From JBOGZD01 sp050697155 (GTDB taxonomy: Bacteria > Actinomycetota > Thermoleophilia > Solirubrobacterales > 70-9): a stretch of 9,210 nt of DNA. Of the stretch, positions 1 through 6,079 are shown in pieces; position 1 is the stretch's first letter, and each line of letters begins with the position of its first letter. Where the stretch lies: positions 1 through 9,210 of the forward strand of contig JBOGZD010000113.1 in NCBI GenBank assembly GCA_050697155.1. The letters are read 5' to 3'. The notes beneath the pieces are model-generated. The model did not search any database. It saw nothing but the letters and a program-made list of their open reading frames with translations, and was not told where the DNA came from. The translations under genes and the position numbers were made by a program.

Positions 1-690
1 CCGTCGCCCGAGCCGCCCGGGCCGCCGCCCGCCGCCTGGGGACCGGCGCGGACGCTGGCCGCGCTGGCCGCGTTCCTGGTCCTGGTCGCGATCGAGGCGG
101 CGATCGTCGCCGGCTTCGACCCCGACATCGAGACGCTCGGCGCGCGGCTCGGGCTGCAGACGGCGCTCGCCGCGACGTTGATCGCCGTCGCATTCGTCGC
201 CGCCAACCCCGGGCCCGGGCTCGCGGCCCCGCCGGCGCTGGGCCTGCGCAGGCCGCTGGTGCCGGCGATCAAGCTCTCGGCGCTCGCCTACCTCGCCTAC
301 ATCGGCTCCGCGCTGGTGATCGCCGCCCTCCTTCAGCCCGAGCAGGAGGACGTCACCCGCGACCTCGGCTTCGGCGAGGGCAACTTCGGCTCGGTCGCCG
401 CCGGGCTGCTGATCATCGGCATCGCACCGGTCTCCGAGGAGATCTTCTTCCGCGGCTTCCTGTTCGGCGGCCTGCGCCGCGGCACCCCGCTCGCGGTCGC
501 GGCGGTGCTATCGGCCGGGATCTGGGGCCTCTTCCACTACACCGGGCCCGGCTCCTGGGGCGTGGTCCTGCAGCTGACCGTGTTCGGGCTCGCGCTCGCC
601 TGGCTGTATGAGCGCACCGGCTCGCTGTGGCCGCCGATCGCCCTGCACGTGCTCAACAACGCGCTCGCGTTCGCGGTGCTCACATCGTGA
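1..690 (+). CDS. CPBP-family intramembrane metalloprotease (5' end outside window)
   Basis: The frame is open from base 1 to a TGA at 688-690, so the start lies upstream and about 229 C-terminal residues are visible. A proline-rich stretch comes first, then several hydrophobic segments. The CPBP (Abi/CAAX protease) motifs are all present and in order: EEIFFR with the glutamates at 436-441 and the Arg at 451-453, the second-motif His in GLFHY at 535-537, and HVLNN with His at 646-648 and Asn at 658-660. Family knowledge: these residues form the active site of membrane-embedded glutamic/metal-type peptidases such as Rce1. Bacterial members act in prenyl-protein-like processing, bacteriocin immunity or unknown roles. 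The TGA overlaps the GTG of the ABC ATPase gene by 4 bases, so the two are probably co-translated and the protease may act with the exporter. The natural substrate cannot be told from sequence. Confidence 0.88.
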   Translation, partial: PSPEPPGPPPAAWGPARTLAALAAFLVLVAIEAAIVAGFDPDIETLGARLGLQTALAATLIAVAFVAANPGPGLAAPPALGLRRPLVPAIKLSALAYLAYIGSALVIAALLQPEQEDVTRDLGFGEGNFGSVAAGLLIIGIAPVSEEIFFRGFLFGGLRRGTPLAVAAVLSAGIWGLFHYTGPGSWGVVLQLTVFGLALAWLYERTGSLWPPIALHVLNNALAFAVLTS

Positions 691-1622
691 GCGCCGTGGC
701 TGAACCGGCGGTCGTCGCCCGCGGCCTGCGCAAGAGCTACGGCGCTCGCGTCGCCGTCGACGGGATCGACTTCGAGGTCGAGCCCGGCGTCTGCTTCGGC
801 TTCCTGGGGCCGAACGGAGCCGGCAAGACGACGACCATGAAGACGATCTACGGCCTCGCCTCGGTCGACGGCGGGGAGCTGCGCGTGCTCGGCATGGACG
901 CGGTCCGCGACCGGCGCGCGATCAAGGCCCGGCTCGGGATCGTGCCCCAGGAGACCAACCTCGACGGCGAGCTCACCGTGCGCGAGAACCTCGTCTACCA
1001 GGCGGGCTACTTCGGCCTCGACCGCGCGTCGGTGGAGGCGAGGATCGACGAGCTGCTCGAGTCCACCCTGCTCGCCGACCGCGCCGACGAGGTCCCCTGG
1101 GGGCTGTCGGGGGGGATGAAGCGGCGGCTGCTGATCGCCCGCGCGCTGGTCAACGACCCCGAGCTGGTCGTGCTCGACGAGCCGACCACCGGGCTCGACC
1201 CGCAGGCGCGGCTGGCGGTCTGGCGGACGCTCGACCGGCTGCGCCGTCGCGGCGTCACGCTGCTGCTGACCACTCACTACATGGAGGAGGCGGCCCGGCT
1301 CTGCGACCGACTGCTGATCATGGACGAGGGCAGGATCGTCGCCGAGGGCCGGCCCCGCGATCTCGTGCTCGAGCACGTCGGCAAGGAGGTGCTCGAGCTC
1401 GAGCTCGGCGAGGGCTGCGACGCCGGCGAGCTGCTCGCTGCCGTCGACGGCACCAGCGGGCACGAGCTCTCGGACGGGATGCTGACCCTGTTCGCCGAGG
1501 ACGCGGAGGCGATCCTGCACTCCCTCGACCACGACCGGTTCCCGACCGACTCGGCGATGGTCCGCCGGGCGACCCTCGAGGACGTCTTCCTCCGGCTGAC
1601 CGGGAGAAGCCTGCGCGAGTAA
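687..1622 (+). CDS. ABC-2 type exporter ATP-binding subunit (NodI/DrrA-like)
   Basis: This is the nucleotide-binding subunit of an ABC exporter, which hydrolyses ATP on the cytoplasmic face to drive the permease encoded next. Taking the GTG at 687 gives 311 aa. Walker A is GPNGAGKT at residues 41-48, the Q-loop Gln is near 88, the signature LSGGMKRR starts near 140, Walker B VVLDEP is near 161-166, and the H-loop His of TTHYMEEA is near 197. After the ATPase domain comes a tail of roughly 80 residues ending RRATLEDVFLRLTGRSL, typical of the DrrA/NodI branch that exports drugs or lipo-oligosaccharides. GTG 687 was chosen because it overlaps the protease stop (GTGA) and starts just before the conserved ARGLRKSYG strand; GTG 696 is also possible. 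An upstream in-frame ATG at 627 would lie deep inside the protease gene and add 20 residues with no family match. The stop TAA shares a base with the permease ATG. The substrate is unknown. Confidence 0.93.
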   Translation: MSAVAEPAVVARGLRKSYGARVAVDGIDFEVEPGVCFGFLGPNGAGKTTTMKTIYGLASVDGGELRVLGMDAVRDRRAIKARLGIVPQETNLDGELTVRENLVYQAGYFGLDRASVEARIDELLESTLLADRADEVPWGLSGGMKRRLLIARALVNDPELVVLDEPTTGLDPQARLAVWRTLDRLRRRGVTLLLTTHYMEEAARLCDRLLIMDEGRIVAEGRPRDLVLEHVGKEVLELELGEGCDAGELLAAVDGTSGHELSDGMLTLFAEDAEAILHSLDHDRFPTDSAMVRRATLEDVFLRLTGRSLRE

Positions 1623-2446
1623 TGGCCGAGTTCGCGACGCAGAGCTACACGGGAATCGGGCCGCCGGTGCCATGGCGCGACCTGATCCCCTCGCCCCGCC
1701 ACGCCTTCGCGGTCTGGCGGCGAAACGCGCGGGTGTTCTCGAAGCTGTGGAAGGGGGCGCTGTGGCCGCAGTTCCTCGACCCGCTCTTCTATCTGGTCGC
1801 GCTCGGCTTCGGCCTCGGCACCTACGTCGCCACCGTCAACGGGATCCCCTACGAGGACTTCATCGGTCCCGGCCTGATCGCCTCGGCGGCAATGTGGGCA
1901 GCGTCGTTCGAGACCACCTACAACGTCTACCTGCGGATGAACGAGACGCGGCTCTACGACGCGATCCTCGCCACCCCGGTGGAGGTCCAGGACCTGATCG
2001 CCGGCGACCTGGCTTGGAGCTCGACCCGGTCGGCGCTATACGGGACCAGCTTCCTGATCATCGTCACCGCCTTCGGCCTGGTCGGCTCGGCCTGGGCGAT
2101 CGTGATCCCCCTGTTCGTCCTCATCGGCGGCCTCTGCTTCTCGCTGGTCGGCTACACGTTCACCGCCCTGATCCCGAAGATCGATCTCTACAGCTACTTC
2201 TTCACCCTGCTGATCACCCCGATGTTCCTGTTCTCGGGGATCTTCTTCCCGTTCGACCGGCTGCCCGGCTGGGCCGAGATGGTCGCCTGGTTCACGCCGC
2301 TCTACCACCTGGTCGAGATCACCCGCGGGCTGGCGATGGGCCCCGAGGCGCTCGCGATCCTCGGGCACACGGCGTGGCTGCTGGTCGCAAGCGCCCTGCT
2401 GTTCGTGATCCCGGTGCGCGCCCTGCGCGCCCGGCTCGTCGCCTGA
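1622..2446 (+). CDS. ABC-2 type exporter permease (NodJ/DrrB-like)
   Basis: This 274 aa inner-membrane protein has about six hydrophobic segments, at roughly residues 49-69, 78-98, 138-156, 159-182, 192-210 and 247-265, the usual layout of ABC-2 permeases. Family-like landmarks are PLFYLVALGFGLG near 54-66, FSGIFFPFDRLP near 204-215 and PLYHLVEITRGL near 226-237, all resembling NodJ. The ATG overlaps the TAA of the ATPase gene (TAATG), so the pair should be made in a fixed ratio as one exporter, probably a dimer of each subunit. Related systems export lipo-oligosaccharides or antibiotics. Nothing here, such as biosynthetic genes, points to the cargo. Confidence 0.93.
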   Translation: MAEFATQSYTGIGPPVPWRDLIPSPRHAFAVWRRNARVFSKLWKGALWPQFLDPLFYLVALGFGLGTYVATVNGIPYEDFIGPGLIASAAMWAASFETTYNVYLRMNETRLYDAILATPVEVQDLIAGDLAWSSTRSALYGTSFLIIVTAFGLVGSAWAIVIPLFVLIGGLCFSLVGYTFTALIPKIDLYSYFFTLLITPMFLFSGIFFPFDRLPGWAEMVAWFTPLYHLVEITRGLAMGPEALAILGHTAWLLVASALLFVIPVRALRARLVA

Positions 2447-2473
2447 CGGCGGCGAGGCCGCAACGGCATCTGC

Positions 2474-2479
2474 CAGAAT
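2474..2479 (+). promoter_or_regulatory. Candidate -10 element for leaderless transcript of the L,D-transpeptidase
   Basis: CAGAAT lies 7 bases upstream of the GTG at 2487, within the 40-base gap after the permease gene. It differs from the actinobacterial TANNNT -10 only at the first base. Its placement would start transcription on or next to the start codon. No Shine-Dalgarno is visible before the GTG and no good -35 is seen. This is inference from spacing and base composition; the site is one of the few A/T-rich spots here. Confidence 0.35.
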
Positions 2480-2486
2480 TCGGGCC

Positions 2487-3509
2487 GTGAAGGCCCGGGC
2501 TCTCGTCCCCGTAGGGGGGTTCTTCGTCGCGGCACTCCTCGCGCTTCCGGCCGGTGTCCTCGCGCAGGGCGGAGGCGGCGGCGGTGCTGGTGGCGGCGGT
2601 GAGGACGGCGCGGGCGGTGGGTCCGTCGGGCAGAAGCCGGCGAAGATCTCGGTGAAGCTCAAGGGCGTCGACGGCGGCAGGGTCGACGTCGGCGACCGGG
2701 TGCGGGCGATCGGCAAGGTGCGCCCGTTCGTCGGCGGCCAGGAGGTCGAGGTCCGGCTCGGGCGCAAGGGCGACGTGGTCGAGAAGAAGACCCCGTTCGT
2801 GCGCCGGGTCAAGAACAAGAACTACGGCCGGGTGAAGCTCAAGTCGAAGCCGCTGGTCAAGGCCGGCAAATACCGGGTCAGGGTCTCGAAGGCGCCCACC
2901 CCCCAGCAGGCGGGCGGGCGCGCGAAGTCGCAGCAGTTCCGGCTGCGCTTCCCCGACCTGGACCCGGGCGACTCGGGGCCGGCCGTCGCCCTGTTCAACG
3001 ACCTGCTTCGCAAGCGCGGCTATTACAGCTCGGGAGGCAACGGCTACAGCTCGCGCACAGGGCGGGCGGTGATGGCGTTCCGCAAGGTGAACGGGATGGC
3101 GCGCAACTTCCAGGCCACGCCGGGGATCTTCCAGGCGCTCGCCGCCGGCAAGGGCTCGTTCAAGCTCCGCTACCCGAACGCCGGCCGCCATGTCGAGGTC
3201 GACCTCTCCAAGCAGGTGATGGTGCTCGCCGGCGCCGACGGCAAGCCACAGTGGACGTTCCACGTCTCGACCGGAACGATCGCGACCCCGTCGGACCAGG
3301 GCGGCTACAGCTTCTATCGCCGCGAGCCCGGCTACAACAACGTCCGCATGTACTACTCGGTCTACTACAACGGCGGCGAGGCGATCCACGGCTACCACTC
3401 GGTGCCGCCACACCCCGCCAGCCACGGCTGCATCCGCAACCCGATCCCCGACTCGGTCTTCATCTACAACTGGGTCGAGCTCGGGATGAAGATCTGGGTC
3501 TACAACTGA
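2487..3509 (+). CDS. Secreted L,D-transpeptidase (YkuD) with peptidoglycan-binding domain
   Basis: This 340 aa protein should form 3-3 cross-links in peptidoglycan outside the membrane, or attach proteins to it. Residues 1-26 are a signal peptide with a basic start (MKAR), a hydrophobic core and a likely cut after VLA. A glycine-rich linker follows at 27-48. Residues 51-155 form a Lys/Val-rich, probably beta-sandwich region. A PG_binding_1-like repeat lies at about 158-220 (DSGPAVALFNDLLRKRGYY and onward). The YkuD catalytic domain is about 230-340 and has the full catalytic motif: His301 in IHGYH, then SHGCIR with His313, Gly314, Cys315 and Arg317. A GTG start is chosen because the signal peptide begins there and a -10-like site sits just upstream. 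The final TGA overlaps the likely pyrE start. The catalytic domain ends at the protein C-terminus, as is usual. Confidence 0.93.
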   Translation: MKARALVPVGGFFVAALLALPAGVLAQGGGGGGAGGGGEDGAGGGSVGQKPAKISVKLKGVDGGRVDVGDRVRAIGKVRPFVGGQEVEVRLGRKGDVVEKKTPFVRRVKNKNYGRVKLKSKPLVKAGKYRVRVSKAPTPQQAGGRAKSQQFRLRFPDLDPGDSGPAVALFNDLLRKRGYYSSGGNGYSSRTGRAVMAFRKVNGMARNFQATPGIFQALAAGKGSFKLRYPNAGRHVEVDLSKQVMVLAGADGKPQWTFHVSTGTIATPSDQGGYSFYRREPGYNNVRMYYSVYYNGGEAIHGYHSVPPHPASHGCIRNPIPDSVFIYNWVELGMKIWVYN

Positions 3510-4084
3510 GCGCAGACGGCCCCCGCCAGGTCCTGATCGCCGAGCTGCGCGAGCACGCGCTGGTGCTCGGCGAGGTGACGCTCTCCAGCGGCCGCAAGGC
3601 CTCCTACTACGTCGACGCCCGCCGCGCCCTGCTTCGCTCGGCCGGATTTCGCGCCGCCGGGGAGCTGATCGCCGACGCCGCCCGCAAGGTCGGGGCCGAG
3701 GCGGTCGGGGGACCGGTGATGGCGGCGATCCCACTGGCCTGCGCCGCCATCGCCGCGCCGGCCGGCGACCGGCTGGTCGGCTTCTTCGTCCGCAGGGAGC
3801 GCAAGGAGCACGGGCTACAGCGGTGGGTAGAGGGTCCTGTTGAGGAGGGGACGCGTTGCCTGGTGGTCGAGGACACGGTGACCACCGGCGGTTCGACCGT
3901 GGCCGCGATCGAGCGGATCCGCGACGAGGGGCTGTTAGTGGTCGGCGCCCTCTGCGTCGTCGACCGTCTCGCCGGGGGCGCCAACGCGATCGCTGACGCC
4001 GCCGGGGCGCCGTTCACCGCGCTGACGACGATCGACGACCTGTACCCGGAGCGCCCGGACCGCCAGGGGGTGGATGGGGGTTAG
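3506..4084 (+). CDS. pyrE: Orotate phosphoribosyltransferase (probable CTG start)
   Basis: The enzyme converts orotate and PRPP to OMP and pyrophosphate in de novo pyrimidine synthesis. The PRPP-binding motif LVVEDTVTTGGST is at about residues 119-131. The mobile catalytic loop FFVRRERKEHG is at about 93-103, with the K-x-H-G signature (Lys100, His102). LSSGRKASYYVDARR near 26-40 is the usual N-terminal OPRT block, and EGP follows the loop. From CTG 3506 the protein is 192 aa, normal for the family. No ATG, GTG or TTG lies in frame nearby: the next, GTG 3563, would cut off part of the first domain, and upstream only further CTG codons are seen. The CTG overlaps the L,D-transpeptidase TGA by 4 bases (CTGA), so reinitiation after that stop is likely. 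The product call is firm; the start codon is inferred. No other pyrimidine genes are in the window. Confidence 0.9.
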   Translation: MSADGPRQVLIAELREHALVLGEVTLSSGRKASYYVDARRALLRSAGFRAAGELIADAARKVGAEAVGGPVMAAIPLACAAIAAPAGDRLVGFFVRRERKEHGLQRWVEGPVEEGTRCLVVEDTVTTGGSTVAAIERIRDEGLLVVGALCVVDRLAGGANAIADAAGAPFTALTTIDDLYPERPDRQGVDGG

Positions 4085-4110
4085 GCGCGTGCGTGGATAA
4101 CCCACATCAA

Positions 4111-4123
4111 CCCTCTAGGAGGG
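4111..4123. terminator. Weak hairpin between convergent pyrE and lipoprotein genes
   Basis: CCCTC-TAG-GAGGG forms a perfect 5-bp stem with a 3-base loop at the convergent junction, and it includes the lipoprotein stop codon. There is no T-run on either side. It may be a weak bidirectional terminator, but a stem this short could be chance. Confidence 0.2.
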
Positions 4124-4711
4124 CGCGGCGACGGGCCGGCCGCGCAGGGTGGCGACCATTCGCCTGGCCACGCGCCGGGCCGGGCCCGAGTCGCGCTCGG
4201 CGTTGCCGGCGATGACGACGGTGAAGGCGGCCAGGCCCTCGCGCCGCAGGACGATCAGCTCGAGCGCCTGCTCGATCCCGGTCTTGGCCGCCGTTGCGCG
4301 CGCCTTCACCGTGATCCCCTCGTAGCGGTGGCCGAACGGGCGCGGGTCGCCGGGCTCGATCGCGCTCTCGAAGCCGTCGAGCGCCAGCAGCGCTCGGGTG
4401 GCGAAGTCGTCGAGCGGGAGCTCAAGCGCGTCATCAGTGCGGTCGGGGGTGATCGAGACCGCGACCAGGCGGTCGAACGAGCGCACCAGGGTCGAGATCC
4501 GGCGGTCGCTCGCCTTCCAGCCGCGGGGCACGCCGATCGCAAAGCCGCCCGGGCGGTTGGTGTGCGGCTGCCAGCCCGATGGCAGCTTCGGCAGCTCCTC
4601 GGCGGTCTCCGGCGGACGCGGCTCCGGCTCAGGCTCGTCGGAGTCCCGACAGCCCGCTGCGAGCAGCGCGAGGCCGATCAGCAGCAGGGCCGGCCCTGGG
4701 CGCGCGCTCAC
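4115..4711 (-). CDS. Small lipoprotein with PsbP/Mog1 (LpqN)-like domain
   Basis: This is a 198 aa lipoprotein of unknown function. The N-terminus has a hydrophobic core and a lipobox LLAAGC with Cys21 as the lipidation site, so it should be anchored on the outer face of the membrane. A Glu/Pro-rich linker (about 22-45) follows. The body begins with GGFAIGVPRGWKA, the opening strand pattern of PsbP/Mog1-fold proteins such as mycobacterial LpqN. Fold assignment is by pattern only; no catalytic motif is seen. The GTG start at 4711 overlaps the TGA of the coiled-coil gene by 4 bases (GTGA), so it is probably the last gene of the cyclase unit. It converges on pyrE. Confidence 0.75.
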   Translation of the reverse strand: MSARPGPALLLIGLALLAAGCRDSDEPEPEPRPPETAEELPKLPSGWQPHTNRPGGFAIGVPRGWKASDRRISTLVRSFDRLVAVSITPDRTDDALELPLDDFATRALLALDGFESAIEPGDPRPFGHRYEGITVKARATAAKTGIEQALELIVLRREGLAAFTVVIAGNAERDSGPARRVARRMVATLRGRPVAAPS

Positions 4712-5127
4712 GGAAGCGGGTCGGCGGGATCCTGGTCGGCGAGGTCCTCGACCTCGGCCTCGATCGCCTCCGCGGCCGCGTCCTCGCGCCCGCGCCGGCG
4801 GGCGCGGTCGGTGATCCGGCGCAGCGGATGCACGATCCGGGTCACCTCCTCGAGGTGAGGCTCGACCCGCTCGATCCCGTCGCGAAGCTCGGTGACGTCG
4901 TCCCGCATCGCCTCGACCGTGGCGTGCATCCCCTTCACCTCCCCATCGAGCGTCTCGACCCGCGCCTGGATCGTGGCCAGGGTCTGCGCCACCTTCGGAA
5001 GCACGGCCACGGCCGCGGCCATCTCCTGCATCTGCTCGGCGATCTGGCGGATGTCTCCGACCAGCCCGCCGAGCGCCTGCGGCAGCGCGAGCGGGTTGAT
5101 CGCCGAATTGCGCTTCTCGTCGCTCAT
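4708..5127 (-). CDS. Hypothetical coiled-coil protein downstream of adenylate cyclase
   Basis: This 139 aa soluble protein has no signal peptide or membrane segment. Residues 13-47 look helical and amphipathic. From Leu50 to Val99 hydrophobic residues fall at strict 3-4 spacing (50, 53, 57, 60, 64, 67, 71, 74, 78, 81, 85, 88, 92, 95, 99), an unbroken seven-heptad coiled coil. A basic stretch, RRITDRARRRGRE (103-115), and an acidic tail (116-136) follow. I do not recognise a named family. The shape suggests an oligomeric scaffold or partner protein. ATG 5127 has a good Shine-Dalgarno (AGGAG, 5-base gap) and follows the cyclase stop by about 50 bases. Its TGA overlaps the GTG of the lipoprotein gene. 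A functional link to cAMP is inferred only from the gene order. Confidence 0.78.
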   Translation of the reverse strand: MSDEKRNSAINPLALPQALGGLVGDIRQIAEQMQEMAAAVAVLPKVAQTLATIQARVETLDGEVKGMHATVEAMRDDVTELRDGIERVEPHLEEVTRIVHPLRRITDRARRRGREDAAAEAIEAEVEDLADQDPADPLP

Positions 5128-5183
5128 TGGAGCTCCTGGATCGCGCTTCGCACCATAATCATGCGAATCTGCTCGGCGCTCAC
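5124..5183 (-). CDS. Possible 19-codon ORF linking cyclase and coiled-coil genes
   Basis: Reading from GTG at 5183-5181, the frame gives MSAEQIRMIMVRSAIQELQ and stops at TGA 5126-5124. The GTG overlaps the cyclase stop as GTGA, and the TGA overlaps the coiled-coil ATG as ATGA. The whole space between the two genes is thus one short frame with 4-base overlaps at both ends. It has no clear Shine-Dalgarno of its own and would depend on reinitiation after the cyclase stop. It could be a real small protein, a translational relay that couples the flanking genes, or a chance frame. Confidence 0.35.
   Translation of the reverse strand: MSAEQIRMIMVRSAIQELQ
5133..5137 (-). promoter_or_regulatory. Shine-Dalgarno of the coiled-coil gene
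   Basis: AGGAG on the - strand with a 5-base gap to ATG 5127 fixes that start. It lies inside the possible 19-codon ORF upstream (in its CAG GAG codons), so ribosomes translating the small ORF would cover or open this site. The bases GGAGCTCC around it are an 8-bp palindrome. Confidence 0.7.
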
Positions 5184-5968
5184 GGCTTCTTGATCGAGTA
5201 GACAGCGACGTCGCCGGGCACGCCCTTGGCGCGGAAGAGCAGCTTACGCTTCGCCCGAACCGAGTCGCCGTCGAGCGCCTCGAGCGCTGCTCCCGAGACG
5301 AGGACCTCGTCCGCCGACGCCTCCTCCGCGACCCTGGCGGCCACGTTGACGTCGACCCCGAAGTAGTCCTCGCCGAGCTGCCGCGGCGAGCCGAGATGGA
5401 TCCCGGCCCGCATCCGCGGGCGGTACCCGGCCGCCTCGACCGCGGCGAGACGCCGGCGGGCCTCGAACACCGCCGCGAGCGCTGCCGGCGCCTCGTCGAA
5501 CGCCGCCATCATCCCGTCGCCAAGTCGCTTGACGACCACCCCGCCGTGAGCGACCACCGGCGGCTCGATCGCCTCGCCGACGTCGCGCAGCAGCTCGACG
5601 GCGGCATCGTCGCCCGCCTCTAGCGCCCAGTTCGAGAAGCCGACGAGGTCAGTGAACGCGATCGCCCGCGTCGCCGCGGCCTGTCCGCGCTCCGTGCTGG
5701 TGGCCGCCGCGTCCATCACCTGAAGCGCGGAGAGGCCCGCCTCCTTGAGGATCCCCGGGCGCTCGGCCGCGAGCTCGCCGAGCCTGCGGGCGATCAGGGA
5801 GCGCGGCTCGCTGCCCGCGGTCGAGAGCGGATCGCCGTAGCGGCTGTCGCCCGGCAGCAGCTCGCGGGCGTACTTGACCGCGGCCATCAGCATCCGCTTG
5901 TGCCGTTGCTCGCCGCCGGGCTCGGTCGCCTCGACGTCGCGCTCATCCTGCTCGCCGGTCTCTGGCAT
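5180..5968 (-). CDS. Class III adenylate cyclase, soluble
   Basis: The predicted reaction is ATP to cAMP and pyrophosphate in the cytoplasm, with the active site formed between two subunits of a homodimer. The catalytic domain covers about residues 100-260 of 262. Metal-binding aspartates are Asp107 (in FTDLVGFS) and Asp151 (in LGDG). The base-specifying pair is Lys147 (VKRLGDG) and Asp201 (in EDYFG), the combination for ATP rather than GTP. Transition-state residues are Asn208 and Arg212 (VNVAAR). The spacings K-4-D, D-7-N and N-4-R match those of mycobacterial class III cyclases, so activity is expected. Residues 1-95 are a hydrophilic N-terminal region with a helical part (about 56-90, RRLGELAAERPG and onward) that I cannot name; it may be a small sensor or dimer module. 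There is no membrane segment. The start ATG 5968 has no Shine-Dalgarno. The gene is divergent from the decarboxylase gene and leads the coiled-coil and lipoprotein genes. Confidence 0.9.
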   Translation of the reverse strand: MPETGEQDERDVEATEPGGEQRHKRMLMAAVKYARELLPGDSRYGDPLSTAGSEPRSLIARRLGELAAERPGILKEAGLSALQVMDAAATSTERGQAAATRAIAFTDLVGFSNWALEAGDDAAVELLRDVGEAIEPPVVAHGGVVVKRLGDGMMAAFDEAPAALAAVFEARRRLAAVEAAGYRPRMRAGIHLGSPRQLGEDYFGVDVNVAARVAEEASADEVLVSGAALEALDGDSVRAKRKLLFRAKGVPGDVAVYSIKKP

Positions 5969-5979
5969 GCGTGCCCGGG

Positions 5980-5985
5980 ATTACA
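5980..5985 (-). promoter_or_regulatory. Candidate -10 for the cyclase operon
   Basis: On the - strand, TGTAAT is preceded by TGG (extended -10-like) and lies 11 bases before the ATG at 5968. That would give a very short leader of a few bases, in line with the absence of a Shine-Dalgarno. The second base is G rather than the strongly preferred A, and no clear -35 is present, so the call is weak. Confidence 0.25.
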
Positions 5986-6004
5986 CCATCTGCGCCGGAA
6001 CCGT

Positions 6005-6020
6005 TACATCCGCCGATGTA
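6005..6020. promoter_or_regulatory. Inverted repeat in divergent promoter region, candidate operator
   Basis: TACATC-CGCC-GATGTA is a perfect 6-bp inverted repeat with a 4-base centre; the next base pair out is mismatched and the one after it pairs. It sits between the divergent cyclase and decarboxylase genes, about 20 bases upstream of the cyclase -10 candidate and 45 bases upstream of the decarboxylase -10 candidate. That is a suitable place for a dimeric regulator controlling one or both. No regulator gene is adjacent. The 111-base gap holds no other clear structure. Confidence 0.4.
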
Positions 6021-6064
6021 GCGATCGACGTGGACGCCCGCGCGTGCGCCGGCCGGGAGCCCAA

Positions 6065-6070
6065 TAGAGT
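6065..6070 (+). promoter_or_regulatory. Candidate -10 element for the decarboxylase gene
   Basis: TAGAGT fits the actinobacterial TANNNT -10 and ends 9 bases before the GTG at 6080. Transcription would then begin at or within a few bases of the start codon. No Shine-Dalgarno is visible, as expected for a leaderless message. No -35 is recognisable. Confidence 0.4.
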
Positions 6071-6079
6071 CGGGTCGCC

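Noticed and set aside
537..1673. Long open frame on the - strand opposite the ABC ATPase gene
   Set aside because: It is antisense to a gene with complete ABC motifs; its Arg/Pro/Glu-rich translation has no domain. Such frames are common by chance at high GC.
2566..2620. GGC-rich low-complexity tract as a repeat element
   Set aside because: It encodes the glycine linker of the secreted transpeptidase in frame and needs no separate explanation.
2319..3734. 471-codon open frame on the - strand opposite the transpeptidase
   Set aside because: The opposite strand has a signal peptide, a YkuD catalytic motif and pyrE; the antisense product is low-complexity Arg/Ala/Val.
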